This document shows positions 37,264-46,462 of a DNA stretch of 63,420 bases, in pieces. Position 1 is the stretch's first letter. Each line of letters starts with the position of its first letter. The notes beneath the pieces are model-generated. The model was not told where the DNA came from, did not search any database, and saw nothing but the letters and a program-made list of their open reading frames with translations. Position numbers and translations under genes: made by a program. Origin of the DNA: Okeania sp. KiyG1 (GTDB lineage Bacteria; Cyanobacteriota; Cyanobacteriia; Cyanobacteriales; Microcoleaceae); contig NZ_BLZO01000028.1 in assembly GCF_014132355.1 (NCBI RefSeq), forward strand, positions 1 through 63,420. The letters run 5' to 3'.

Positions 37264-37531
37264 CCCACATTCCGCACTTCAATTTGTAACATAAAAATTA
37301 GTATAAAATCCGTAGCAAGCTTAAGTATTTATACTATATAAATTATCTTCATTTACCTCAATCGAGGGTCAAATTATCAGTTAAATATTAAGCATAAACA
37401 CTTACTGAATCCTTGACTCCTATTGACCACTATAATTTACTTCTTACTTCTTATTTCTTACTTTTGACTTTTGAATTTTGAATTTTGACTTATATTTTCA
37501 TACTACATTTTGTGGTGCGGAATGTGGGTTT
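37264..37531. repeat. ACCCACATTCCGCAC-family MITE, uninterrupted copy
   Basis: The ends are CCCACATTCCGCAC and GTGCGGAATGTGGGTTT. It is the reverse complement of the 22277-22671 element, without the nested 102-bp insert, and thus serves as its empty site. Confidence 0.86.
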
Positions 37532-37617
37532 TATCCCCTTGAAAAGGGAAGATTCAGACCTTATTTTTTGGTCAACAGGGTTGTTTACAATTGGTTGGAG
37601 TTTGAGTCCCCATCCTC

Positions 37618-37656
37618 TTCTTCCTTCTTCCTTCTTCCTTCTTCCTTCTTCCTTCT
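37618..37656. repeat. STRR microsatellite, heptamer CCTTCTT
   Basis: Five to six CCTTCTT copies directly abut the reconstructed fghA stop codon (37657-37659). They are the tail of the dispersed repeat with GGTTTGAGTCCCCATCC at about 37598. Confidence 0.9.
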
Positions 37657-38504
37657 TTAATTCAAAGCTTCTGTATGATATCTTATATGGTCTTCTATAA
37701 AAGATGCAATAAAATAATAGCTATGATCGTAATTTTTTTGCATTCTTAAAGTTAGATTTACTCCTTTTTTTGACAAGCTTCTTCAAATACTTCTGGTAAT
37801 AATTGTTTTTGGGATAAAAAGGGATCGGCAGTTCCTATATCAATTAAAATCGGACGATCGTAACCATAATTTAAAATTAATTCACTAGCATCATAATCAC
37901 GCCAAAGTTCTTGATTTTCACCTAAATAATTGCTAAAAGCTTTTTCACCCCAAGGACAACGCATTGGCGCAGCAATTGGAGAAAATGCAGAAATAGATTG
38001 ATATTTTGTCGGATTTTTTATAGCACAAATTAATGCTCCGTGACCTCCCATGGAATGACCAAAAATACTTTGTTTATCTGGCTGAATTGGAAAGTTTTTA
38101 GCGATGAGTTCTGGTAATTCTTTAACAACGTAGCTATACATTTGATAATGCTTTTTCCAAGGTTCTAATGTGGCATCAAGATAAAATCCTGCACCTGTAC
38201 CAAAATCCCAATGATCGTTTTCATTTTTAATGCTAGTATTGCGCGGACTTGTATCTGGCACGACTAAAATTAATCCATATTTTGCAGCAAATTGTTGTGC
38301 CCCTGCTTTAGCCATAAAGTTTTCTTCAGTACAGGTTAAACCAGAGAGGAAATACAATACTGGTAATGGTTTTGATTGGGCTTTTTGAGGGATATAAATT
38401 GAAAAACGCATCTCAATATTACAGGTTGAAGATGAGTGAAAATAATAGCTAACTTTGCCACTGAAGCATTGATGTTCTTTTACGAGTTTGAGTTCTGTAG
38501 ACAT
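37657..38504 (-). pseudogene. fghA: S-formylglutathione hydrolase, frameshifted near the C-terminus
   Basis: An esterase-D-family serine hydrolase that releases formate from S-formylglutathione in formaldehyde detoxification. The nucleophile elbow GHSMGGHGALI and the acid DIGTADPFL are present. The first frame stops at 37758 after QKKE, before the catalytic histidine. A one-base gain in the A7 run (T7 at 37765-37771 on the plus strand) continues the frame as [20 protein letters not shown], with the catalytic His in YDHSYYF, to a stop at 37657. The restored length (282) matches the family. If the shift is real, the enzyme lacks its triad histidine. If it is a base-calling error, the gene is intact. 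Confidence 0.88.
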
Positions 38505-39417
38505 AATTTAATCAGGAATAAGAATAGATAAATTTTAATTTGTAATAGGTAAGTAGGTAGGCATCAATAAAGGTTAAAACAAAAAATCTTAAAAATAACC
38601 TAGAAGCAAGTCTTCAAGAGGTTTTCAGAGTTGTCAATCTACATTGCTATTGTACAGATAATTAAACCCACCTACTTAGTTAGTAAGTGTGGTTGAATAA
38701 TTGGTAGTCCTGCTCGCGTAATGATATACAAGGAACAAGGGATGCTTGGGACGGGAGCAAGATGCTCCCACTGCTGTACCTCGTAACAAAAATAATGCAA
38801 TACACGACTATTACAATGCACCGCCACCGAATAATTAATTGTTTCAGATTTACAGCGCTTTTTATTGAAGTAAGCTACAAAATTATTTTTGCTTAGGGAG
38901 CAGGAAATAGGGAGCAGGGAATAGGGAATAGAAAAATGCTTTTGCTACTTTAGTCTTCTATCTATGTGAAAACCGCTATAAAGTCTTTTTTAAGAAAAAA
39001 ATTATTCAAATTTCCTTGGAGTTAATCCTTTTATTCAAAAGAAGAGGTTACTATTAAAAAGCGTTCAGCAGGTAAAATTAATTAGAATATTTAAGCGAGA
39101 AGTTAATAGTTCACAATTATTACGATTAATCTAAAATTTTCATAGCACTGGAATAATTTTCATTTATCTATGTGACTAGATGTTTATATTTTAGGAATTG
39201 CTTACCTAAATACTGCTACTCATAGCTGCTAGAAAAATTGTTAGTCTTGACTGATAACTGATAACTGTTAACTGAAATGACCTTACCTGTAGTAACAGCA
39301 AATCACTCTTTTCTTGAGAAAATCTGATGAAATTATTAACTATTCTGTAATTTGTTAGTGATAAATTGTAGTGATTATTAATTATACTCGCATTTTTACG
39401 GAGTTACAGATAATATT
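38505..39417. other. Gap with a palindromic repeat
   Basis: Contains GGGAGCAAGATGCTCCC (about 38753-38770), an internal palindrome shared with the ATACAGC MITE family, and inverted TAACTGA heptamers near 39250-39280. No open frame with coding character was found. Confidence 0.5.
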
Positions 39418-40065
39418 ATGGGCTTAAATATCAAAGCTGCCAAGGAAGCGATCGCCAAGCGCTACGTCGGAAATACTTCTGTATCTTACTTCCAGCATCC
39501 GAAATTATTAGAAATTGCTCTAACTCATCCAAATCATATTTACGATGGGACTAATATTATTAGGCCGCAACAAAAACAAAGAGCATTAGAGCATCAAGGT
39601 TTGGCCAACTTAGGTTATGTAGTTTTTTGTAGGATTGTTAGTAACTATTTATCAGATAATTTTTCTCATTTAGGCAAAGCAACTATTACTATTATTGAAA
39701 GCGATATTGTGAGCAGAAAAGTGCTTGCTGAGTTTGCTAAGGAGTTAAATTTGAAGCAGTTTTCTCTATTGGGAAAAAGTTATAAATGGAAGCATAAAAG
39801 TGAGCAGAATAAAATTTTAGCTCAAATGTTTGAGGCTTTAGTAGGGGTGATTTTTTTGGAGTTTGACCGAGATTTAGGTTTGACTTATGATTGGTTAGTT
39901 GAAAGTTTTATTGGTCAAGCGGTTAATCAGGTTTTAATTACTGCTGTTAAAGATGATGATTCTGATTTAGAAACAGATTTTCAATTGATAGATTGGATTG
40001 AGGCTTTAAATTTACCTTTATTAAATCAAAATAGTTTATGTAGAAATAAAGAATTCTTTGTTTGA
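39418..40065 (+). CDS. Ribonuclease III-like protein with a degenerate active site
   Basis: A 215-residue protein with an RNase III-type fold. LLEIALTHPNHIYDG matches the start of the RIIID domain and ILAQMFEALVGVIFLEFD its final helix. The signature helix, normally ERLEFLGDAVL with three acidic residues, reads RALEHQGLANLGYVV here. The glycine-aspartate becomes alanine-asparagine and one glutamate is gone. Metal coordination should therefore fail, and there is no double-stranded RNA-binding domain. It may be a structural or RNA-binding pseudoenzyme. The C-terminus (FQLIDWIEALNLPLLNQ) is unrecognised. The frame is clean from ATG 39418. Confidence 0.7.
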   Translation: MGLNIKAAKEAIAKRYVGNTSVSYFQHPKLLEIALTHPNHIYDGTNIIRPQQKQRALEHQGLANLGYVVFCRIVSNYLSDNFSHLGKATITIIESDIVSRKVLAEFAKELNLKQFSLLGKSYKWKHKSEQNKILAQMFEALVGVIFLEFDRDLGLTYDWLVESFIGQAVNQVLITAVKDDDSDLETDFQLIDWIEALNLPLLNQNSLCRNKEFFV

Positions 40066-40286
40066 ATGTTTTGAATAGGAAGTAGGTTCAATGATTGATA
40101 ATTAATAATTGATAATTGATAATTACTTATTCCTAAAAGGAAGAGGATTGAATAAAAGGAAATTTTTTTCTTGTTTCTCCTTTAAAGGAGAGGATTTTTA
40201 CCTTAATTATTCGGTAAAGAGTATAGTAGGCAGGCAAAACTACTTCAGTTCTCAAAATAATGTATTTTTCAATGCACTTTGTTGAA

Positions 40287-40319
40287 GGAAGCAATCTCTA
40301 TGACTTTGGAATTGCTTCC
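40287..40319. terminator. Hairpin, possible terminator
   Basis: GGAAGCAAT pairs with ATTGCTTCC around a 15-nt loop. A short T tract (CGACTTTTG) follows on the plus strand. Confidence 0.45.
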
Positions 40320-40385
40320 CGACTTTTGTAATGACAATTTTTTAATCGGATTTCATATTAAATAAAAGTCAAATCAATCATCAAA

Positions 40386-40490
40386 TTAAAAACTTATTTC
40401 AACGCGACTTTTACTTTCAATTTCATCTAGAATATCAGCAGGAATATTGCTCACCTTTTTAACTTTAGCAGTTACAGTATTGACAAAGTC
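40386..40490 (-). pseudogene. C-terminal gene remnant
   Basis: The minus strand is open for about 34 codons and ends FVNTVTAKVKKVSNIPADIL, DEIESKSRVEISF, then TAA. The composition looks like real protein, but it is cut at its 5' side by the AGTAGGGTG repeat. No family is recognised. Confidence 0.35.
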
Positions 40491-40491
40491 C

Positions 40492-40595
40492 AGTAGGGTG
40501 TGTTAGTGAAATGTAACGCACCACTGTCCCAAATAAATGTTTCGCTCAGTTACGCTTTCCTGCGGAATGCAGAGCAAACGCTAACAGACCCTACC
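40492..40595. repeat. AGTAGGGTGCGTTA-family MITE
   Basis: The ends are AGTAGGGTGTGTTAG and CTAACAGACCCTAC. It contains TGAAATGTAACGCACC and an internal CTGCGGAATGCAGAGCAAAC sub-repeat. A relative is at 46297-46431. It ends 3-4 bp before the PEP-CTERM gene stop. Confidence 0.8.
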
Positions 40596-40598
40596 AAA

Positions 40599-41300
40599 CT
40601 ATCGTGATGTTCGCTTTAACAAGCGTGAACCGAAACCTAGAACACCCAAAGCAATTAAACTTAGTACAGATGTAGGTTCTGGCACAGATTGGTTACCGGA
40701 GGAATTAAGGGTTAGAGAAACTTCGTCAAAAAAACTATCAGAAGATATGCCTAAATTACGGCTTGAATCAAGAATAATTTCTATAGAGCGGGTGTTTACA
40801 GGTACTATTCTTTGATCAAAAAATTGATTCCAGTCAAAGATATCTGGAACAGGGTTGTCAATAAAAACTTCTGATAGGAGTACATTATTACTTTGATCCA
40901 AAAATGATAAGGTTGCTTTTCCAATATCACTTACACCAGGAATGCTACGAGATTGTAATAAAACGCTAAATGAAGACACAATATCACCTTGATCAATTTG
41001 TAGAGCTAGAGAGCTAACATCTATTGATTGTAGCAACGCTTGAGAATCAGCAGGACCTGTGCTACCTGTAAAAGAATAGGTACCAATATCTACTGGAGAA
41101 GGTGACAAGTATGGTCTTGCAGTAGTAACAACATTTATACCCGTACTCAACCATCCAGTAGTATCTCCTGTTTCCGCATTACCATTTTGCACGAGTTCAA
41201 CACCTAGTGTTGCTGCATGAGCATTTCCACTAGCTCCTGCTACGACTATTAATCCTCCAGTAACTGTTAATAATTTACTGAATGTAGTTCCAATTTTCAT
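40599..41300 (-). CDS. PEP-CTERM sorting-domain protein, secreted
   Basis: A 233-residue exported protein. MKIGTTFSKLLTVTGGLIVV with AGASGNAHA is a signal peptide. The mature part is a beta-rich sequence (ELVQNGNAETGDTTGWLSTG, a CBM-like Asn-Gly-Asn start), and the C-terminus is the sorting signal VPEPTSVLSLIALGVLGFG followed by SRLLKR. Exosortase would process it at PEP and release or anchor it at the surface. ATG 41300 is 9 nt after an AGGAG site, better placed than ATG 41306. The frame is open further upstream but lacks signal-like sequence. The function of the mature domain is unknown. Confidence 0.88.
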   Translation of the reverse strand: MKIGTTFSKLLTVTGGLIVVAGASGNAHAATLGVELVQNGNAETGDTTGWLSTGINVVTTARPYLSPSPVDIGTYSFTGSTGPADSQALLQSIDVSSLALQIDQGDIVSSFSVLLQSRSIPGVSDIGKATLSFLDQSNNVLLSEVFIDNPVPDIFDWNQFFDQRIVPVNTRSIEIILDSSRNLGISSDSFFDEVSLTLNSSGNQSVPEPTSVLSLIALGVLGFGSRLLKRTSR

Positions 41301-41516
41301 AATCATTGACTCCTGATAGATATGATTAGGAAATAGAAGGTTTGTTTTACCTTGTAAGGTGGTTTGGTTTGATAAAGAGAGAAACATTATGTGAAATGGA
41401 AATATCCGAAACACACCCTACCCTACTATACTATTTCATAATTTGATGTTCCGTTGGTTTTATTTAGCCATTGTTAGAGATTTTTTATACTAGCAAACAA
41501 TCCTATTTTAGGTTCG

Positions 41517-41577
41517 ATGCCCATTAAATTTGCATGCTATCCCAGCAGAAGCTTTCGCCCTGGTTGAAAAACTTGTA
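41517..41577 (+). pseudogene. NB-ARC-type ATPase gene, 5' fragment
   Basis: A short frame reading PAEAFALVEKLVL (41542 on) resembles the N-terminus of cyanobacterial NB-ARC/WD40-associated ATPases. The matching remainder starts on the other side of the tnpB element at 42858. About 40 residues that normally join the two parts are absent. An ATG at 41517 is out of phase by one base. Confidence 0.4.
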
Positions 41578-41612
41578 TTATTATCTTGCTATAACCCTGG
41601 AAATTTTCCACC

Positions 41613-42842
41613 ATGCGCACTGCCTACCAATATAAATTAAGGCCCAACAAAGAACAAGTAGCCACCATAGAAATGTGGTTAGAATTGTTGCGTCGGCAGT
41701 ACAACTATCGGTTAGGTGAACGGTTATCGTGGTGGGAAGAAAACCTTTGTCCAGTTAACGCTTGCCCCTTAGTCATGCCAATTCCTCAACTAAGAGATAA
41801 TCCAAATTATTACTCTCAAAAAAAAGATTTGGTCAATACCAAACACCAGTTTCCTGAGTACAAGCTGATTCATTCTCAAGTTTTACAGGATTGCATAAAA
41901 CGAGTAAAACTTGCCTTTGATAGATGGTTGAAAGCAGACAAAAATGGACATAAATCAGGGAAACCAAGATTTAAAGGAAAAGGACGTTATCGCAGTTTTA
42001 CTTATCCTCAAATCAAGCAAGACTGCATTCAAGAAAACAAGATAAACTTGCCAAAAATAGGCAATATAAAGTTGATTCAACATCGACCTTTACCTGATGG
42101 TTTTCAAATTAAAACTGTGACGATTAGTCGTAAAGCAGATGGTTATTATGTGACTTTATCCTTAGAAGACAAATTAGTTCCACCTTTAACAACTGAAGTT
42201 GAACCTACATTAAAAAATACTCTGGGAATTGATATGGGGTTGAAGGAATTCTTAGTAACAAGTGAAGGAGAATCTGTCCCCATACCTCAATACTATCGAA
42301 AATCTCAGAAGCGATTAAAGACTCTACAGAAACGTTTATCTCGAAAGAAAAAAGGAAGTAAAAGGTGGCTAAAGGCTGTCAAAGCTGTTGCCAAACAACA
42401 TAAAAAAGTGGCTGATAAACGTAAAGATTTCCACTTTAAAACAGCCAATGAATTGTTATCAAAAGCAGAAGTTATCGCCCATGAAAACTTAAATATAAAA
42501 GGGCTAGCAAAGACTCGTTTGAGTAAATCAATTAACGATGCTGGATGGGGACAATTCCTATCTATTTTAACTGTCAAAGCCGGAAATGCTGGACAGAAAA
42601 CTATAGGAGTGAACCCCAAAAATACCAGCCAAGATTGCTCAAATTGCGGGGAAAAAGTTCCCAAAAAATTATCTCAAAGAACCCATTCTTGTCCGCACTG
42701 CGGCATAGTAATAGACCGCGACTTAAATGCGGCGATAAATATAAAAAATAGGGCGGTAGGGCATTCCGTCTTTAAAGCTCGTGGAGCCCGACGGGATACC
42801 GGGGCTACGAAGCGAGAAGCCGACACTATAGCCTCAGCTTAG
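41613..42842 (+). CDS. tnpB: TnpB, RNA-guided nuclease of an IS1341-type element, intact
   Basis: A 409-residue RuvC-fold nuclease. N-terminal OrfB region: [20 protein letters not shown]. Catalytic motifs: [13 protein letters not shown] (Asp), [14 protein letters not shown] (Glu), a zinc ribbon CSNCGEKV / CPHCG, and [16 protein letters not shown] (Asp). All key residues are present and no frameshift is seen. There is no tnpA, so it is an IS1341-type, tnpB-only element dependent on a transposase in trans. Its right end (42725-42857) overlaps the C-terminal codons, as omega RNAs do. It splits an NB-ARC gene and has a near-identical solo right end at 62512-62645. Confidence 0.9.
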   Translation: MRTAYQYKLRPNKEQVATIEMWLELLRRQYNYRLGERLSWWEENLCPVNACPLVMPIPQLRDNPNYYSQKKDLVNTKHQFPEYKLIHSQVLQDCIKRVKLAFDRWLKADKNGHKSGKPRFKGKGRYRSFTYPQIKQDCIQENKINLPKIGNIKLIQHRPLPDGFQIKTVTISRKADGYYVTLSLEDKLVPPLTTEVEPTLKNTLGIDMGLKEFLVTSEGESVPIPQYYRKSQKRLKTLQKRLSRKKKGSKRWLKAVKAVAKQHKKVADKRKDFHFKTANELLSKAEVIAHENLNIKGLAKTRLSKSINDAGWGQFLSILTVKAGNAGQKTIGVNPKNTSQDCSNCGEKVPKKLSQRTHSCPHCGIVIDRDLNAAINIKNRAVGHSVFKARGARRDTGATKREADTIASA

Positions 42843-42857
42843 TGTGGGAGATGTCAC
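42725..42857 (+). ncRNA. Predicted omega RNA / right end of the tnpB element
   Basis: The last about 120 bp of tnpB plus a terminal hairpin ACACTA / TAGTGT, then GGGAGATGTCAC. The segment is conserved at 62512-62645 with no tnpB body, which points to selection or mobility of the end itself. A guide would be read from the following flank. Confidence 0.55.
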
Positions 42858-44105
42858 TGAAAGTCATGTTAAAAATGTCGGGAAAGAATTATGGAATCTT
42901 CTCTCATTAATATTAGGTGAAAAAATTAGCAAGACTAATTTTAAAGGTATATGTGAAAAGATAAAAGACAGAATTTTTCATCAGCTATTATTTTAGGAAA
43001 TTGTCATACTAATCCCACAGCTAATACTCATAATATTAATATTTTTCCAGATAGAGAGCGATCGCCTACTTCTTCAGAAAATTCCCAAGAATCTAAAAAT
43101 CAACCATAACTAGATTTAGCTGAAGCACCCGAAATTTTCAACTTCTACGATCGCTCTTCCGAACTAACAACTTTAGAAAACTGGATATTAAAAGATTCAT
43201 CTCGCCTCATTGCACTTTTAGGAATTAGTGGTATAGGCAAAACAACCCTAACACTCCAATTAATCAAACAAATAAAAACTAATTTTAATTACATCATTTA
43301 TCGGAGCTTGCGCTTTTCCCCCACCCTTGATGTAACTCTTACCAACCTATTAAAAATTTTTCCCCAAGAAGCAGATATTTCCCAAAATATTGAAACCAAA
43401 ATATCTCAACTACTTAACTACCTAAATCAATATCGTTGTTTGATTATTCTTGATGACCTACAAATGCTTTTTTGTAGTGGAAAAATAGCAGGTCAATATC
43501 AAACCGAATCTGAAAATTACCAGATATTTTTTCAGCTTATTGCCCAAATGAACCATCAAAGTTGCTTAATATTAAACAGTAGAGAAAAACCCATAGAAAT
43601 AACTCAACTAGAAACAAAAAATAATTCTGTGCGATCGCTCATTTTAAGTAGTTTAGGATTAGCAGCAAAACAAATTCTGGATAACCATAAATTATCAGAC
43701 GAAGAAACTTGGGAAAAATTAATTGATATCTATCAAGGCAACCCTCGGTGGATAGAATTTACTGCCACTATGATTCAAGAATTATTTGACAGTAGTGTTG
43801 CTAAATTTTTGCAATGGGAAAAAGTAATTTTAAGCGAATCTCTAGTAGCATAATTAGATAAAATTTTCCCACGAATAACTCAGAATGAGCAAACAATCAT
43901 AATTCAACTTGCTCAAGAAAATAAACCTGTTACCTTGCATAAAATTGACAAAATTGTGGAGTTATCAACATCAGACTTATTGAATTCTATACAGTCACTA
44001 AAAAGACGATTATTATTAGATATCAAACAAGAAGATAAGACTACTTATTTTAGTTTAAATTCAGTCTGGAAACAGTATGTTCTGTGGACAGAAGAGGGAA
44101 AGTAA
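42858..44105 (+). pseudogene. NB-ARC/AAA-type STAND ATPase, degraded
   Basis: Remains of a STAND-class signalling ATPase. After the tnpB element the frame resumes with ESHVKNVGKELWNLLSLILG, the N-terminal helical domain of this cyanobacterial family. A frame change near 42990 leads to APEIFNFYDRSSELTTLENW, Walker A LLGISGIGKTTLTL (about 43220) and Walker B RCLIILDDLQ, then SCLILNSREKPIEI and a winged-helix-like part to 44105. In-frame stops interrupt it at about 43108 (QP-stop-LDLAEAPE) and 43851-43853 (SLVA-stop-LDKIFPRI). No WD40 tail follows. Several independent lesions make this a genuine pseudogene. Confidence 0.78.
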
Positions 44106-44189
44106 TTTTAGTTATCAGTTATCAGTACCTCCGATTTTAGTCAGAGGTTTGAAATATGTATGGTGAATATTTTTTTTATCCCCTTAATA

Positions 44190-44415
44190 CCATTTATCAA
44201 AAACTTTTCTACATTTTGTTGAGCAGGGGACCCACCCTAACCCCTCCCAGGAGGGGAAGTAGGGGAGTAGGGGAGTGGGGGAGAAATAAAAAGTAAGAAT
44301 AATTAACATTAACTAGGCTATTATTAGCAAAAAAATGATTATAGCTGTTTTGATTAATTAATAATTGAAGTTTTACCCAAGTATAGCGTTACTTTTAGGA
44401 ATTGGTATAAAAGGG
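44190..44415. repeat. MITE-like element, inverted copy of 5818-6045
   Basis: Runs from TACCATTTATCAAAAAC to AGGAATTGGTATA and is the reverse complement of the 5818-6045 element over its whole length, including GGACCCACCCTAACCC and TATAGCGTTACTTTTAG. Confidence 0.78.
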
Positions 44416-44551
44416 GAAGCTTTGAACCTCATTTTTTGGTAATAATTTAGTGTTGGTGTAAATAATTCTGTGTATATAAATCCTAAAATAGGTTGTAATA
44501 TTTTATCTATAGCAATTCCCAAGAAGAGTGAGGTATAAAATTCGTTGGTCT

Positions 44552-45052
44552 ATGGATAAAAATACAACATTACATTTCTTTTGTGGAAAAATGGCTGCTG
44601 GAAAATCTACTTTAGCAAAACATTTATCAGAGAAACACAATGCTCTTCTTTTAGAAGAAGACAATTGGCTTTCCCAACTTTATCCAGAAGAAATAACCGA
44701 TATTCCTGGGTATATAAAATATTCGAGTCGTCTGAAAAATATCATGTCAGAACATATTAAGTTACTACTTTCTCATGGTATATCTGTAGTGCTAGATTTT
44801 CCCGGAAATACCCCAGCTCAACGTAATTGGTTTCGTGGTATTTATGAACAGGTAAATGTGTCACATATTCTTCACTTCATTGATGCGAGTGATGAAATTT
44901 GTAAGCGTCAACTGAAAGAAAGAAGCAAAGATAAACCGAATGGAGCGCGATTTACTTCAGAAGAAGAGTTTGATGCAATTACTAAATATTTTCAGCCTCC
45001 ATTAGAAAGTGAAGGATTTAATTTAATTAGGTACGAACGAAAAGATATTTAG
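44552..45052 (+). CDS. P-loop kinase, AAA_33/zeta-toxin-like
   Basis: A 166-residue P-loop protein. Walker A is FFCGKMAAGKSTLAKHL (residues about 8-24), followed by LLEEDNWLSQLYPEE, a candidate catalytic acid. GISVVLDFPGNTPAQRNWFR looks like the Walker B strand, and an Arg-rich lid (CKRQLKERSKDKP) follows. This is the layout of small-molecule kinases such as gluconate kinase, chloramphenicol phosphotransferase and AAA_33 proteins. The substrate cannot be deduced. No antitoxin-like gene is adjacent, so a zeta-type toxin role is unlikely. ATG 44552 is used. A GTG at 44528 would add eight residues. Confidence 0.75.
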   Translation: MDKNTTLHFFCGKMAAGKSTLAKHLSEKHNALLLEEDNWLSQLYPEEITDIPGYIKYSSRLKNIMSEHIKLLLSHGISVVLDFPGNTPAQRNWFRGIYEQVNVSHILHFIDASDEICKRQLKERSKDKPNGARFTSEEEFDAITKYFQPPLESEGFNLIRYERKDI

Positions 45053-45385
45053 GGTTTGCGCTCAAAAGTCTTTTAGTAGGGGTAGGAGACAAGAGACAGG
45101 AGACAGGAGACAGGAGAAATGGATCGGGAGCGAGGAGGTAGGAGCAATACCATTTCTCAAAAAGAATGCCATATCTGATTGGGTGGAGAAGTGTGGGAAG
45201 TGTGGGAGGTGTGGGGAGAGGTTAAAAGTAGTAAAAATAATTACTAACCGACTAATAATAATTAATAATTACCTCTTTTTGTAAAGAAAAAGAGCGGTCG
45301 CTTTTCCAACTTATCTAAAACTTTAGAAATGATTGGTTTTCCAGTTAGTAATTAATATTATTTGTAAGGTAGGTGTTATTTTATA
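45053..45385. other. Gap with heptamer repeats
   Basis: Starts with TTTAGGGTTTGCGCTCAAAAG, a diverged AGGGTTTGCTGAA end, then GAGACAG heptamers (45083-45116) and an isolated ATACCATTTCTC end at about 45149. No gene. Confidence 0.5.
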
Positions 45386-45493
45386 ATACAGCGTATTCCA
45401 CTTCAGTGAGGTACACTTACGCGAGCAAGATGCTAGCACTGAGAAGATTTAATTATTAATATTTGTACTTCAGATACTTGTAATTTGCTGTAT
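45386..45493. repeat. ATACAGC-family MITE
   Basis: The ends are ATACAGCGTATTCCACTTC and CTTGTAATTTGCTGTAT. It contains GAGGTACACTTACGCGAGC and AAGATGCTAGC, matching the plan of 20003-20111. Confidence 0.68.
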
Positions 45494-45594
45494 AATCAGG
45501 AGTTACGCAGGCAAACTCAGAAACCTGGTTTCTTTATTCTTCTTATTTAATAAGAATAGGTAATTGTTAATTATTTATTATTCATTATTTAAAA

Positions 45595-46194
45595 ATGTCT
45601 TACAGTAAATTTAACTTAGATGAACTACTAACAAATTTTAATCTAAATTTAGTTGAACTTAGAGGTAAATTCAACAATTTACCAGAAGTTTTACCTAGTA
45701 AAATTTTACAAGAACTTTTCCAAGACTATATACCTTTAGCAGTTGCTATTGGTTCAGAAAAAGCACGTTCTGAGTTAATTGTTGCACCAATGTTAGTAGA
45801 GGTAAAGAAACAACTCAATAATCAAATTAGCATTTTTTCAGGAATAGAATTTAACGTTAATTCTGACCAAGGTTTAAATGGTTTTTGTGATTTTATTATT
45901 AGTCGTTCTACCAGACAACTTGTGATTGAAGCGCCAGTTGTTGCTTTGGTAGAAGCCAAAAACGATAATCTGAAATCTGGTTTTTCTCAATGTATTGCAG
46001 AGATGATAGCTGCTCAAATTTTTAATCAAAGAAAAGGCAACAATATTAATAAAATTTATGGTGTTGTGACAACGGGAACAGTTTGGCAATTTTTAGAGCT
46101 AGAGTCCGAAACTATAACTGTAGATTTGGAGGAATATTCTATCAATAATTTATCAAAAATTTTCGGTATTTTAATTAGTTTGCTTAGAGTCTAG
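45595..46194 (+). CDS. PD-(D/E)XK nuclease-superfamily protein
   Basis: A 199-residue protein. After a helical N-terminus (NLPEVLPSKILQELFQDYIP) comes a nuclease-like core: GFCDFIISRSTRQLVIEAPV supplies the aspartate and VVALVEAKNDNLKSG the E-x-K, with FSQCIAEMIAAQIFNQ helices after it. This is the pattern of restriction-endonuclease-like domains and of many cyanobacterial stand-alone nuclease-fold proteins of unknown role. GVVTTGTVWQFLELE closes the fold. No methyltransferase or recombinase gene is adjacent, so a restriction role is not supported. The frame is intact from ATG 45595. Confidence 0.78.
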   Translation: MSYSKFNLDELLTNFNLNLVELRGKFNNLPEVLPSKILQELFQDYIPLAVAIGSEKARSELIVAPMLVEVKKQLNNQISIFSGIEFNVNSDQGLNGFCDFIISRSTRQLVIEAPVVALVEAKNDNLKSGFSQCIAEMIAAQIFNQRKGNNINKIYGVVTTGTVWQFLELESETITVDLEEYSINNLSKIFGILISLLRV

Positions 46195-46296
46195 TAGTAG
46201 CGCGTCAAGCTTAAAATAGGGTAATAGGAAAATGGCAAAATTTATATATATTGTTTTTGTCCAAAATTTTAATACAACATTTAAGGCTTGACACGA

Positions 46297-46431
46297 TAGT
46301 AGGGTGCGTTAGCAAAGCGTAACTGATCGAAATATTTGGTTTATAAATATTTAGGATATTGAAGAAATATTTGGGATATTAGAAATATTTGAGAGAGGCG
46401 GTGCGTTACATTTCATTAACGCACCCTACTA
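46297..46431. repeat. TAGTAGGGTGCGTTA-family MITE
   Basis: A 135-bp element with ends TAGTAGGGTGCGTTAGCAAA and TTAACGCACCCTACTA, plus internal GAAATATTTGGGATATT repeats. A relative is at 40492-40595. Confidence 0.85.
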
Positions 46432-46462
46432 GAATTAAACTATAACTGTTTCCGTCTCTTAT

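Noticed and set aside
44552-46194. Toxin-antitoxin or restriction operon formed by the P-loop kinase and the PD-(D/E)XK gene
   Set aside because: The genes are 540 bp apart with MITE and microsatellite DNA between them, and no partner antitoxin or methyltransferase is present.
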